Source: Holdemania massiliensis (GTDB taxonomy: Bacteria > Bacillota_I > Bacilli_A > Erysipelotrichales > Erysipelotrichaceae). Taken from it: DNA of 64,000 nucleotides. Position numbers and translations under genes: made by a program. This document shows positions 51,927-60,701 of the stretch, one piece after another. Every line of letters starts with the position of its first letter. Position 1 is the stretch's first letter. Location of the stretch: contig NZ_JAKNTK010000001.1 in assembly GCF_022440805.1 (NCBI RefSeq), forward strand, positions 2,604,001 to 2,668,000. Reading direction: 5' to 3'. Under the pieces are notes generated by a model. It was not told the DNA's origin. It searched no databases and saw only the letters and a list, made by a program, of their open reading frames with translations.

Positions 51927-53398
51927 AAAAAACACTGCACATTCAGCCTAACGATAATGTGATCGTCGCCCTGGAGCCGCTCTATGCCGGGGAAACCGCT
52001 GCCGGCATCACACTGCTTGAAGATATCCCATCCGGCCATAAGTTTGCCTGTCAATCCATCGCTGCCGGTCAGCCCGTCATCAAATATGGTCAGCCGATCG
52101 GACACGCGGCGGTTTCCATTCAACCTGGACAATGGGTTCACAGTCACAATTTGAAAACCTCCCTGTCCGGAACGCTGGATTACCAATACAATCCGGTTTC
52201 CAATCCGATCGAGGCCCGGCCCGGCAGCCGTCCGGTCATGGCCTATCGCCGTGAGAACGGAACGATTGGCATCCGCAATGAATTATGGGTCATCGTGACA
52301 GTTGGCTGCATCGGCGATACTGCCCGCAATATCGTCAACACCTTCCGGCAGCGTCATCCGCTGGACGACATCGACGGCATCTTCACCTTTAATCATCCGT
52401 TCGGCTGTTCCCAGATGGGACAGGATCATCAGAATACCGTGAAGATCCTGCAGGATATCGTCACCCATCCCAATGCCGGCGGTGTGCTTGTGCTGGGGCT
52501 GGGCTGTGAGAACAATCAGCTGAAGCCCTTCTATGACAGCCTGGAACAGATCAATCCGCAGCGCGTGCGCTGTCTGAATTGCCAAGACGTGGAAAATGAG
52601 GTTCACAGCGCGGTTGAGCTGCTCGAACAGATTTACCAGACCATGCGTCATGACCGGCGCGAAGTCTGCGATCTCAGCGAATTCTCCTTCGGCTTAAAAT
52701 GCGGCGGATCGGATGGCTATTCCGGCATTACCGCGAATCCTCTGCTGGGGCGCTTCTCGGATAACCTTGTGCGCTATGGCGCCAACATTGTGCTCAGTGA
52801 AGTCCCGGAGATGTTCGGGGCTGAACAGCTGTTGATGAACCGGGCTGCGGACAGGACAACGTTTGATAAGCTGGTGGCGATGATCAACCGCTTTAAGGAC
52901 TACTTCCTGTCCAATCATCAGGTCGTTTATGAAAATCCATCGCCGGGCAACAAAGCCGGCGGCATTACCACATTGGAGGAAAAGAGCCTAGGCTGCATCC
53001 AGAAAGCCGGCACGTCGCAGATCAATGATGTGCTCGATTACGGCGAGAGGATTCAGAAAACAGGCGTCAGCCTCGTGTATGGGCCAGGCAATGACCTCGT
53101 ATCCACAACCGCGCTGGGCGCCAGCGGTTGTCAGGTTGTCTTGTTTACAACCGGTCGGGGAACCCCATTCGGCGGCTTTATTCCAACCTACAAAATCTCG
53201 ACCAATTCTGAACTGGCGGCCCGAAAACCGCATTGGATTGACTTCAATGCCGGCATTCTGACCGAGGGCGTCACGCTGGATGAAACGGCAGAGCAGTTAG
53301 TAGAAGATCTGATCGCCGTGCTTGAAGGGAAGAAAACCCGCAACGAAATCAGCGATCTGCGCAGCATCGCGATCTTCAAGCAGGGGGTTATCTGTTAG
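51923..53398 (+). CDS. uxaA: Altronate dehydratase
   Basis: A 491-residue UxaA. An N-terminal SAF domain (about 1-85) with GETAAGITLLEDIPSGHKFA is followed by the UxaA catalytic region with GYRRENGTIGIRNE-like (AYRRENGTIGIRNELW), FNHPFGCSQMGQDHQ, GLGCENNQ, and CGGSDGYSGITANP. It dehydrates altronate to 2-keto-3-deoxygluconate, probably using iron or manganese. It overlaps uxaB by four bases and its stop touches the next gene, indicating a three-gene operon. Confidence 0.94.
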   Translation: MKKTLHIQPNDNVIVALEPLYAGETAAGITLLEDIPSGHKFACQSIAAGQPVIKYGQPIGHAAVSIQPGQWVHSHNLKTSLSGTLDYQYNPVSNPIEARPGSRPVMAYRRENGTIGIRNELWVIVTVGCIGDTARNIVNTFRQRHPLDDIDGIFTFNHPFGCSQMGQDHQNTVKILQDIVTHPNAGGVLVLGLGCENNQLKPFYDSLEQINPQRVRCLNCQDVENEVHSAVELLEQIYQTMRHDRREVCDLSEFSFGLKCGGSDGYSGITANPLLGRFSDNLVRYGANIVLSEVPEMFGAEQLLMNRAADRTTFDKLVAMINRFKDYFLSNHQVVYENPSPGNKAGGITTLEEKSLGCIQKAGTSQINDVLDYGERIQKTGVSLVYGPGNDLVSTTALGASGCQVVLFTTGRGTPFGGFIPTYKISTNSELAARKPHWIDFNAGILTEGVTLDETAEQLVEDLIAVLEGKKTRNEISDLRSIAIFKQGVIC

Positions 53399-54013
53399 AT
53401 GGACGTCATTCTGTATGGATTAATTACCGTTGTGCTGTCGCTGACCTTATTTCAGGCCTTTCGGCTGCGCAAACATTATCGGGGTACATTGTATCCAGTA
53501 CTGTTCGCCAATTATCTGGAATACTTCTGGCGCTATCAGTTCCGTCAGAATTTGTCCATCAGCAGCTGGCTGAAACAGGAGCTGGGGTTTCATCGGTTAT
53601 TGTATAATTCTGTAGTAGATCAAAACGGCCATGTGGAACAGACTTATGTCACCCTGCTTTGTACGCGTGGGGTGTTCGTGATCCGTGATGTGCGCAGCGA
53701 GGGGCAGATCAGCGGCAAGCAAAACGACAAGCACTGGATTGTCCGCCGTCAGGCTCAGGATGAAACCAAAAACTATCGGATTGCCAATCCTGCCGCCGGC
53801 CTGCACCAATACAGCCGTTATCAAAGTCAGGCGTTGGGCGGGGTAACCTGCAAGGAAATCTTAGCCTTTCCCGACTCGGCCGATCTCACACAGGCTAAAA
53901 GTGACGTTTGCCTGCTGCATTATAATGAGGTTGTCCGCTGGATCAAGCAGCAGCCGGAAAGCTTCAGCGAGCCGCAGATCCTGACAGCATTTGAAAAGGT
54001 GTCAACGAAATAA
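53399..54013 (+). CDS. NERD-domain-like membrane-anchored protein
   Basis: A 204-residue protein with an N-terminal transmembrane helix (about 3-22) and a NERD-like (nuclease-related) domain: LYNSVVDQNGHVEQTYVTLLCTRGVFVIRD, then NPAAGLHQYSRYQSQALGG. In active NERD proteins the strand ends in an ExK-type motif; here the sequence is VIRDVRSEG, so the catalytic residues look lost. It begins at the base after the uxaA stop, an unexpected partner for altronate dehydratase. Function unknown. Confidence 0.75.
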   Translation: MDVILYGLITVVLSLTLFQAFRLRKHYRGTLYPVLFANYLEYFWRYQFRQNLSISSWLKQELGFHRLLYNSVVDQNGHVEQTYVTLLCTRGVFVIRDVRSEGQISGKQNDKHWIVRRQAQDETKNYRIANPAAGLHQYSRYQSQALGGVTCKEILAFPDSADLTQAKSDVCLLHYNEVVRWIKQQPESFSEPQILTAFEKVSTK

Positions 54014-54134
54014 CATGCAGCAATCCTTTCAACGGCTTGCTTATTTGTCAGGGCTGTTTCTCATCGCTGTGAATAGGGCGCTGAGCCCACCGCTGCAGGT
54101 GTTGTCCGTTTCAGTATAAAGGAGGAAAATGAAG

Positions 54135-54314
54135 ATGGCATTTCTGTTATTGGGGCTGGGTCTGGCACTCGTCATCGCCTCTAAAATTGTATATAACAAG
54201 CGCTGTATCGCCGGTCAGGGGATTCCCTACAATCAAAAGGAAAAGCTTCTGCTTTATGGCGGTTATGGGCTGTTGGGCATTGCCTTTGTGCTGGCCGTAT
54301 TCAATTTAGCTTAG
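54135..54314 (+). CDS. Small two-helix membrane protein
   Basis: A 59-residue hydrophobic protein with two transmembrane helices (about 2-17 and 38-56) joined by NKRCIAGQGIPYNQKEKLLLY. The ATG at 54135 sits nine bases after GGAGG; another ATG two codons earlier is too close. A terminator follows at 54330-54365. Unknown function. Confidence 0.65.
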   Translation: MAFLLLGLGLALVIASKIVYNKRCIAGQGIPYNQKEKLLLYGGYGLLGIAFVLAVFNLA

Positions 54315-54329
54315 GTTCACGTTTCACTA

Positions 54330-54365
54330 GGGGCGTCTCTGTGGTTTCATGCGGACGTCCTTTTT
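54330..54365 (+). terminator. Terminator after small membrane protein
   Basis: GGGCGTC pairs with GACGTCC (one G-U), followed by TTTTT. Confidence 0.75.
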
Positions 54366-54452
54366 CTTATTCAATTAGACAAACTCGCTCAGCTGTATTT
54401 GCGGTTTTGGCTTAACTCTGCTATACTTGCAATCAAGTTTAGGAGGATGATT

Positions 54453-55796
54453 ATGGCATCAGATCCCGGCGGCAACGCCATCGCTATGCAGCTGTTGCTG
54501 CTGGTACTTCTTACGTTAGTCAACGCTTTCTTTGCAGGCGCTGAAATGGCTATCGTTTCCGTGAATAAAAACAAAATTAAAATGCTGGCTGAGAAAGGTA
54601 ACAAGAAAGCCCGGCTGATTGAAGGTCTGTTTGATGACTCGACGAAATTTCTGTCAACCATTCAGGTCGCGATCACCTTTGCCGGCTTCTTCTCCAGTGC
54701 CTCCGCCGCAACCGGTATCTCTCAGGTGCTGGGGGCGTGGATGGCGCAATACGGCATTCCGTACAGCTCTACAATCGCGGTTGTTTTCGTCACGATTATT
54801 CTTTCATACTGTACGCTGGTTTTCGGTGAATTGGTTCCCAAGCGCATCGCGCTGCAGAAAGCCGAACAATTCAGTTTGATGTGCGTGCAGCCGATCTTGA
54901 TTATTTCCCGCGTCCTTTCTCCGTTTATAAAGCTGCTTTCCTTATCGACCAACGGCTTTTTACGCCTGCTCGGCATGCAGACTGAAAATCTCGAAGAAGA
55001 AGTCAGTGAAGAGGAAATTCGCTCGCTGGTCCACAGCGGCCGCGCCAGCGGCGTCTTTGATGAGTCGCAGACGGAGATGATCGATTCGGTCTTTACCTTT
55101 GATGATAAAACCGCCCGCGATGTTATGGTGCCGCGGCAGGAAGTCGTCATGCTGGATATGGATGAGCCGATCCGGCCGCAGTTAAAAGAGCTGCTGAGTA
55201 CCCGTCTGAGCCGGTTTCCGGTCTATCGTGAAAACAGTGATAACATTATCGGCATTTTGAATATAAAAGACTTGATGATTGCCATTTCGGAAGGAAAAAC
55301 CGAACAGCTGGAACTGGAGTCGCTGCTGCAGAAGCCTTATTTTGTCCCTGACAGCAAGCCGACGGCTGAACTGTTTCGAGAAATGCAGAAAACCCAGTAC
55401 CGCATGGCGATTCTGATTGATGAATTCGGCGGATTCAGCGGGATTACCACAACAGAGGATCTCGTGGAAGAAATTGTTGGTGATCTGTATGATGAATATG
55501 ATCAGGAAGAACCGGAGCTGATTCAGTTAAGCGCCAATGAATATCAGATTGACGGACTGATGAATCTCGATGAGCTGAATGAAGAACTCGGTTTAAATCT
55601 GGAAACTGAATATTACGATACGATTTCGGGTTATTTAATCGAACAGCTGGGCCAGATTCCGCAGCCGAACGAACATCCGGAAATTCAGATCGGTTCCCTG
55701 CGCTTTACCGTTTTGTCCATGGCCGGCAAGCGCATCGCCAAGATCCGTCTGATGTTGGATTCCAGCTCTGATTCAGAGAGGACAGAATCCAATTAA
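54453..55796 (+). CDS. Hemolysin-family CNNM/CBS protein
   Basis: A 447-residue membrane protein of the UPF0053/HlyC family. An N-terminal CNNM/DUF21 membrane domain (about 1-190, with NAFFAGAEMAIVSVNKNKIK and FGELVPKRIALQKAEQFS) is followed by two CBS domains (about 210-330; RDVMVPRQEVVMLD, FPVYRENSDNIIGILNIKDL) and a C-terminal CorC/HlyC domain (about 350-430). Such proteins are linked to magnesium or other divalent-cation efflux or sensing. The start at 54453 has AGGAGG six bases upstream. Terminator at 55801-55835. Confidence 0.93.
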   Translation: MASDPGGNAIAMQLLLLVLLTLVNAFFAGAEMAIVSVNKNKIKMLAEKGNKKARLIEGLFDDSTKFLSTIQVAITFAGFFSSASAATGISQVLGAWMAQYGIPYSSTIAVVFVTIILSYCTLVFGELVPKRIALQKAEQFSLMCVQPILIISRVLSPFIKLLSLSTNGFLRLLGMQTENLEEEVSEEEIRSLVHSGRASGVFDESQTEMIDSVFTFDDKTARDVMVPRQEVVMLDMDEPIRPQLKELLSTRLSRFPVYRENSDNIIGILNIKDLMIAISEGKTEQLELESLLQKPYFVPDSKPTAELFREMQKTQYRMAILIDEFGGFSGITTTEDLVEEIVGDLYDEYDQEEPELIQLSANEYQIDGLMNLDELNEELGLNLETEYYDTISGYLIEQLGQIPQPNEHPEIQIGSLRFTVLSMAGKRIAKIRLMLDSSSDSERTESN

Positions 55797-56113
55797 TTTT
55801 AAAAAGTTCGTCTGAACACAACAGCGAACTTTTTTATTTCAGCTCTGGCTCACTCGCTAAGGGATAGTTCAAAAAAGCGCATACTTAATCAATTAAACGA
55901 TTCCGATTGCCTTTTTAAAACCGCCTTCCTTTATCCATGCGCCCAGTGAAAAATACTCGTTCAGCCGATCCTGCATCACCATAAACCAATGGAAATGAAG
56001 GTCAAATTAACACGCCTGCAACGCAAAGTTGACAATGTGCATTTCAAGAGTGATAGATAAGAGCATCGCTATTTGATAAAATTTGATTATTAAATAGCTG
56101 GGAGGAAATGAAA
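55797..56113. other. Intergenic stretch with terminator and possible relic
   Basis: After the terminator at 55801-55835 there is no convincing gene. A minus-strand frame of about 36 codons reading HFHWFMVMQDRLNEYF and ending in FKKAIGIV looks like the decayed end of a protein. Confidence 0.4.
55801..55835 (+). terminator. Terminator after CNNM/CBS gene
   Basis: AAAAAGTTCG (55801-55810) pairs with CGAACTTTTT (55825-55834), then TTAT. Confidence 0.9.
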
Positions 56114-56866
56114 ATGACATTTGGAGAGAAACTATTTAAGTTAAGAAAAGAAAAAGGATTTTCACAAGAAGCCTTAGCGGAGAAGCTCAATACGACCAGA
56201 CAGGCAATTAGTAAGTGGGAAAATAATCAAGGCTATCCAGAAACAGAAAAATTACTTATGCTTAGTAATATATTTGAATTGTCTGTAGACGATTTACTTA
56301 AAGAAAACACTGGGCCCCTCTCTTCCAATGAAAATGGATATTATGTGAGTAAAGAATGTGCAGAGGGTTTCTTGAGTTTTCACAAAAAAACAACGAAGCG
56401 TACGGCTGCGGGTGTTGCAATCATGGTGTTCGGCGGCGTTCCCTATTATCTTTTTATTGATCATCGCTTGGTATCTGTAACGCTTGCCAGTATGTTTCTT
56501 GTTACTGGACTTGCATTTCTATTGAATATGTCGTTGATGGAAAATCCGTATAAGAAACTAAAAAGTGAACGTCTGCTTTTTGACCCGGCTTACTTTTCGA
56601 GTTTAGCAAAGACGTATGAAACCTATAAAAGAAAATATATCGCCCTTATTCTTTTAGCTATATGTCTGATACTCCTAGCTGTTATCCTGGAATTTGCGAA
56701 TATCGCTAACTTCCCTTTGGTTGAAATTCAATGTATCTTAGTTGCAAGTTCGGTTTACTTATTTATATATGGAATTGGAATTATCGATGCTTATGATGTA
56801 TTGTTGCGAAACGAAGAACGTATGGAATCCCTTTATTGGAAATTCATTAAAAAGCTAAAGAAATAA
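56114..56866 (+). CDS. XRE regulator with membrane domain
   Basis: A 250-residue protein with an N-terminal XRE HTH (about 1-65; FSQEALAEKLNTTRQAISKWENNQGYPETEKLLML) and a C-terminal membrane region with four likely helices (about 98-118, 120-140, 180-200, 208-230). Such membrane-tethered XRE regulators are common in Firmicutes and often control a nearby transporter or peptide system, but none is adjacent here. GGAGG is eight bases before the ATG at 56114. AT-rich. Confidence 0.85.
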   Translation: MTFGEKLFKLRKEKGFSQEALAEKLNTTRQAISKWENNQGYPETEKLLMLSNIFELSVDDLLKENTGPLSSNENGYYVSKECAEGFLSFHKKTTKRTAAGVAIMVFGGVPYYLFIDHRLVSVTLASMFLVTGLAFLLNMSLMENPYKKLKSERLLFDPAYFSSLAKTYETYKRKYIALILLAICLILLAVILEFANIANFPLVEIQCILVASSVYLFIYGIGIIDAYDVLLRNEERMESLYWKFIKKLKK

Positions 56867-56982
56867 GTGATTTCCCTATGCTACGCACAGTGGCAGGGAG
56901 TTCGCGTTCAATATCCCTTATGGACATCCGTATTAACGAACTGCTTTAAGCTGCGGACAGCGCACGGTCATTTTGTCAGAAG

Positions 56983-57030
56983 GAAAGGTTCCCGGAATAA
57001 AACAAACGGTCATACCAGCCTTTCTTTTTT
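56983..57030 (+). terminator. Possible terminator after XRE-membrane gene
   Basis: GAAAGG (56983-56988) pairs with CCTTTC (57019-57024) across a long loop, followed by TTTTTT. Weak stem. Confidence 0.4.
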
Positions 57031-57154
57031 CACTTGTTAGGAATTCTGTTTTCTTTTCTTACGAAATTCTTCATAAGTTTTTCCGATTGTTTTTCAATAA
57101 ATCTGATATACTGTATCTACAAAAGCAATTAAGATGCACAGGAGGACGGCCCTT

Positions 57155-57841
57155 ATGAACGATCGTGAAGATTTTGATCCGATTCTTATGTTTTTTATCA
57201 CCTTCTTTTTCGGAGGTTTTGGTGTCCATCATTTTCTGCGCCGGCACTATGGCTTAGGCGTGCTTTATTTCTTTACGTTTGGTTTGATGGGGATCGGCTG
57301 GTTCATTGATACGATTCGCGCCTTTATCGCGATGTTTAAAACGTCGGATGAACCGCGCCGTGACGGGCGGCGCTGCCGCCAGTGCGGGCGCCGGATCGAA
57401 CCGAGCCGCAATTCCACGTTATGCGCGCATTGTGAAGAAAAAATGGAACAGGAATATCTGCAGATTTCCAAACATTTCACACGTGTGATCGATGAAGTTG
57501 AAAAAGGCCAGCCGCATTTAGAGGGTTATCTGCGCCGCTTTGATATTTTGAATAAAGATGTCGAACAGATGTGGGATCTGGCTCAGGACATTGATGTTGA
57601 ACCGCCGTTTCATCAGCGTGATCTGCGGCAGGCCATGGATCGTAAATTCGTAGAAGCGGTGAGTATGCGGATTTCGATGGCGCTGGAGAAATCTCAGATC
57701 ACGATGGATGCTGCAAAGTTAAGGCAGGAATTAATGGGATTGACTGAAGAATTGATCGACTGCAAATACCATTTTCCTAAATATGCTGAACTGATTACCC
57801 CGATGATCGAAAAGACCAAAGAAACGTTGAATAAGATTTAG
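57155..57841 (+). CDS. TM2-domain protein with zinc ribbon
   Basis: A 228-residue protein. Residues 5-60 form a TM2 domain (FFGGFGVHHFLRRHYGLGVLYFFT, then GIGWFIDTIRAF). A zinc-ribbon-like motif CRQCGRRIEPSRNSTLCAHC lies at about 72-91. The remaining 135 residues are helical and soluble. The combination suggests a membrane-bound sensor or scaffold. The start has GGAGG nine bases upstream. Function unknown. Confidence 0.75.
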   Translation: MNDREDFDPILMFFITFFFGGFGVHHFLRRHYGLGVLYFFTFGLMGIGWFIDTIRAFIAMFKTSDEPRRDGRRCRQCGRRIEPSRNSTLCAHCEEKMEQEYLQISKHFTRVIDEVEKGQPHLEGYLRRFDILNKDVEQMWDLAQDIDVEPPFHQRDLRQAMDRKFVEAVSMRISMALEKSQITMDAAKLRQELMGLTEELIDCKYHFPKYAELITPMIEKTKETLNKI

Positions 57842-57977
57842 ACTCGGCAAAGAAGGCGGCAATTTGCCGTCTTTTTTTCTGCGTATTTAATGAAGAAATC
57901 CCGGCTGGAAAGTCATGGGCTTCATTGTTTTTATTTCTTTGCCATGGCTCAGAAAATTCAGAAATTTTCTAAAACCT

Positions 57978-58006
57978 TTGACAAGCACTGAGGTATCCGC
58001 TATAAT
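57978..58006 (+). promoter_or_regulatory. tRNA-Ser promoter
   Basis: TTGACA (57978-57983), 17-base spacer, TATAAT (58001-58006): perfect consensus, 13 bases before the tRNA. Confidence 0.9.
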
Positions 58007-58018
58007 ATAAAAGCACTT

Positions 58019-58108
58019 GGAGAATTGGCCGAGTGGTTTAAGGCACCATCTTGGAAAGGTGGCGAAGTGGCAACGCTTCCGTGAGTTCGAATCTCATGTT
58101 CTCCGCCA
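58019..58108 (+). tRNA. tRNA-Ser(GGA)
   Basis: 90-base cloverleaf with long variable arm. Acceptor GGAGAAT pairs with GTTCTCC; anticodon loop TTGGAAA gives anticodon GGA (reads UCC/UCU); T arm GAGTTCGAATCTC; CCA is encoded. Confidence 0.95.
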
Positions 58109-58117
58109 TGTGTAAAT

Positions 58118-58142
58118 AAAGGCTTAATCAAGCCTTTTTTCT
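58118..58142 (+). terminator. Terminator after tRNA-Ser
   Basis: AAAGGCTT AATC AAGCCTTT then TTT. Confidence 0.88.
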
Positions 58143-58232
58143 TTGTTTTCACCGGTATTTTTTAATAATTCTTCAGAATTATCAGTCAGCTTTTGTGTTA
58201 TGCTAAGAACAGTTTTCAAAGGAGGCGCCCTC

Positions 58233-58769
58233 ATGGATTTAACCATTATGCATTGGATTACTCAGGCTTTTCAATCGCCAGTGATGACCGCTGTCATGCG
58301 ATTTATTACCGGTTGGGGAAATCTGGGCGCCCTGTGGATTGGCTTTGCATGTTATTTCTATTTTATTAAAAAGGATCGGCGGACAGCGGTATTTTTGCTT
58401 TTAGCCGTTGTGCTGACCTGGACGCTGAATGATTTACTGATCAAACAGCTTGTCGACCGGCCGCGGCCGTTTATGACGCATACGGAGCTGCCGGCGTTGA
58501 TCACACAGCCGACGTCCAGTTCCTTTCCTTCCGGTCATACAGCAACCTCTTTTGCAGCGATGATGATCTTATTTGCCTGCGGCGGTCATTATCGCTGGCT
58601 GGGCTTAGGCAGTGCCGTGCTGATCGCTTTTTCCCGCATCTATCTGCATGTTCACTATCCATCGGACGTTCTGGCAGGCTGCCTTGTCGGAATTTGCGTC
58701 GGAGCCTTATGCGTACGGCTGATGAAGCAGTACCGTTTAACCCCGGCGCGTGACACCTCTGAAAAGTGA
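58233..58769 (+). CDS. PAP2-family phosphatase
   Basis: A 178-residue membrane phosphatase. PAP2 signature blocks: KQLVDRPRPF, SFPSGHTATSF and SRIYLHVHYPSDVLAG, with catalytic His in each of the last two. Acts on undecaprenyl pyrophosphate, phosphatidate or similar lipid phosphates at the outer membrane face. Start chosen at 58233 after GGAGG; the longer frame includes upstream non-coding sequence. Confidence 0.92.
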   Translation: MDLTIMHWITQAFQSPVMTAVMRFITGWGNLGALWIGFACYFYFIKKDRRTAVFLLLAVVLTWTLNDLLIKQLVDRPRPFMTHTELPALITQPTSSSFPSGHTATSFAAMMILFACGGHYRWLGLGSAVLIAFSRIYLHVHYPSDVLAGCLVGICVGALCVRLMKQYRLTPARDTSEK

Positions 58770-58779
58770 TAATTTCTAC

Positions 58780-58808
58780 TTGATTTCAGCTTGGGGATCG
58801 GATATAAT
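58780..58808 (+). promoter_or_regulatory. tRNA-Leu promoter
   Basis: TTGATT (58780-58785), 17-base spacer, TATAAT (58803-58808). Confidence 0.85.
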
Positions 58809-58825
58809 AAATAAGCACATGAATT

Positions 58826-58912
58826 CCCCAGGTGGCGAAATTGGTAGACGCAAACGACTCAAAATCGTTCGGTAGTGATACCATGCCGGTTCGAGTCCGG
58901 CCCCGGGGACCA
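58826..58912 (+). tRNA. tRNA-Leu(CAA)
   Basis: 87-base cloverleaf with long variable arm. Acceptor CCCCAGG pairs with CCCGGGG except one A-C mismatch; anticodon stem AACGA/TCGTT encloses loop CTCAAAA, anticodon CAA (reads UUG); T arm GCCGGTTCGAGTCCGGC; CCA encoded. Confidence 0.92.
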
Positions 58913-58923
58913 TTGATAACTCA

Positions 58924-58949
58924 ATCAGACGTTTGTCTGATTTTTTTTT
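58924..58949 (+). terminator. Terminator after tRNA-Leu
   Basis: ATCAGAC GTTT GTCTGAT followed by eight T. Confidence 0.92.
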
Positions 58950-59052
58950 GTTGATTCATGATCCAGTTTAACTCAAAGATGCAAATTTCAATGAGACCTT
59001 ACTCAAATCGTTTCTCTTTTATCTTGCCGAGGTGAGTTTTTTTCACTGCAAA

Positions 59053-59073
59053 TAAAAAAGTCCCGCAGGACTT
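59053..59073 (-). terminator. Terminator of the phn operon
   Basis: Minus-strand AAGTCC TGCG GGACTT followed by TTTTATT, directly after the last phnE stop. Confidence 0.88.
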
Positions 59074-59928
59074 CTAGCGGGCGGAACGTTGTTTCAGCCG
59101 GGTCAGAATCAATTCAAAGACCAGCGCGGTCAGAAAGACACAGAACAATGAAAATCCCAAACCGCTGTAATTGCCGACCCGAGAATAACCGTTGATGACC
59201 GATCCAATTGTGCCTGCGACTCCAACTGCCGGACCGATGACCACAGCGACCGCAAAGTTAATTTCACTGCGCATGGCAATCCACGAGATTATGCGGGTTG
59301 CAGCACTGGGAATCACCGCACTGCTGATCACCTGAAAGGACGTACAGCCGGTCGAGCGCAGCGCTTCAATCGTCCCCGGATCGACTTCCTCAAAGGATTC
59401 ACCATAGCTTTTAACAAAGAATGCCCAGCTGTGAAAAACCATGCCGACAATCGCCGTGGTGGATGTCAGGCCATAACCAGAAATAAACAATAACACCCAG
59501 ATAATCGTCGGAACCGCCCGGACAAAGCTGGCCAGTGCTTTAATAAGATTGGAAAGCCACGGCCAGGATAGATTGCGTGCGGCCATCAAACCAAACGGCA
59601 GGCCAATCAAGGCTCCCAGCACGGTAGTGATAAAACCAAGGATTACCGTATTGATTAACAATGCTAGGATGGACAGCTGATCTGCAAACGCAATCTTATC
59701 AAAGCGGAAAAACTCAGTGGCAATCTTTGCCGCGACTGCCGGTGAAAATTGATCCCATTTATAATTAGCAGCAAAGCCAAGAAAGAAAATCAAGGAAAAC
59801 AGAAATGTGACTCCTACGGCCAGCACCAGCCAGGAAGAAACGTCTTTTTGACTCAGCTGGTAGCGGCCGCTCCGCGTTTTCTTCAGCGGCACTGCAGGCG
59901 CCTGAATGTTGGAAGCTAACGTACTCAT
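59074..59928 (-). CDS. phnE: Phosphonate-type ABC permease (second)
   Basis: A 284-residue PhnE-type permease with six hydrophobic segments. The EAA-like loop for coupling to the ATPase is in EEVDPGTIEALRSTGCTSFQVISSAVIP. It overlaps the preceding permease gene by four bases. With its partner it forms the channel of an importer for phosphonates, phosphite or phosphate esters. Confidence 0.93.
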   Translation of the reverse strand: MSTLASNIQAPAVPLKKTRSGRYQLSQKDVSSWLVLAVGVTFLFSLIFFLGFAANYKWDQFSPAVAAKIATEFFRFDKIAFADQLSILALLINTVILGFITTVLGALIGLPFGLMAARNLSWPWLSNLIKALASFVRAVPTIIWVLLFISGYGLTSTTAIVGMVFHSWAFFVKSYGESFEEVDPGTIEALRSTGCTSFQVISSAVIPSAATRIISWIAMRSEINFAVAVVIGPAVGVAGTIGSVINGYSRVGNYSGLGFSLFCVFLTALVFELILTRLKQRSAR

Positions 59929-60701
59929 TGCAGAATCCTCCTCCGTATTTGAGCTGAAATCTGATCAAAAATCAAGACTGCCGCGACAACCAGGACAATC
60001 GCAACCAGCAGCGACTGAAATTGGCGGAAATGCCGGTAATTGCCGATCAGATATCCAATTCCTCCCCCTGCCAGCATGCCGATAATCGTTGAGGACCGAA
60101 TGTTGTTTTCTGCGGCGTACAAGCTCCAGGAAATCAGGGCCGGCAGCGTTTCCGGAACCACGGCATTGAAAATAATCTGCCAGTAGGAAGCCCCGGTGGC
60201 TTCCAAGGCTTCGATACAATCCATACTCGCTTCATCCATCGCATCCGCATACACCCGGGCCAGAAAACCAAATGAAATAATGCTCATGACCAGATAGGCA
60301 AGAAATTCGCCATACCAGAAACACATCAGCAGGACAATCGCCCATACCCCTTCCGGGATATTGCGGGTGAGTGACGCCAGCATCCTGACGATCAGGGTTA
60401 GGGTCTTATTCTTTGACGTTCGTGCTGAAATCGCCAAAGCCGCAAAGAAAGCCAGAATCATCCCCGTTGCGGCCGCGGCCAAGGCAATCAGAACCGTAAC
60501 ACCCATTTCCTGAATCATCCGCCCTAATTCACTGAAATCCGGCGGCAGATAGAGCTGGATAAAACGCGTAATCGCGGCTGGAAAGTGAGTGATCATCAAG
60601 ATCCAGTCAAACTGAATGCGCTGAGATCCCGCCACCGTCAGCAAGAACCCGACGATGAGAAAAGCCGCAGTACGGATGCGTTTTTCCCGAAAGTAACTCA
60701 T
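59925..60701 (-). CDS. phnE: Phosphonate-type ABC permease (first)
   Basis: A 258-residue PhnE-type permease. The coupling loop is MDEASMDCIEALEATGASYWQIIFNAVVPE, and six membrane segments are visible. The gene overlaps phnC by four bases and the next permease by four. Paired PhnE proteins are the usual pattern in Firmicutes Phn importers. Confidence 0.93.
   Translation of the reverse strand: MSYFREKRIRTAAFLIVGFLLTVAGSQRIQFDWILMITHFPAAITRFIQLYLPPDFSELGRMIQEMGVTVLIALAAAATGMILAFFAALAISARTSKNKTLTLIVRMLASLTRNIPEGVWAIVLLMCFWYGEFLAYLVMSIISFGFLARVYADAMDEASMDCIEALEATGASYWQIIFNAVVPETLPALISWSLYAAENNIRSSTIIGMLAGGGIGYLIGNYRHFRQFQSLLVAIVLVVAAVLIFDQISAQIRRRILQ

Noticed and set aside
55860..56000. Minus-strand 36-codon frame ending in FKKAIGIV
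   Set aside because: No start signal and no family; probably a decayed gene end, kept only as a note on the intergenic stretch.
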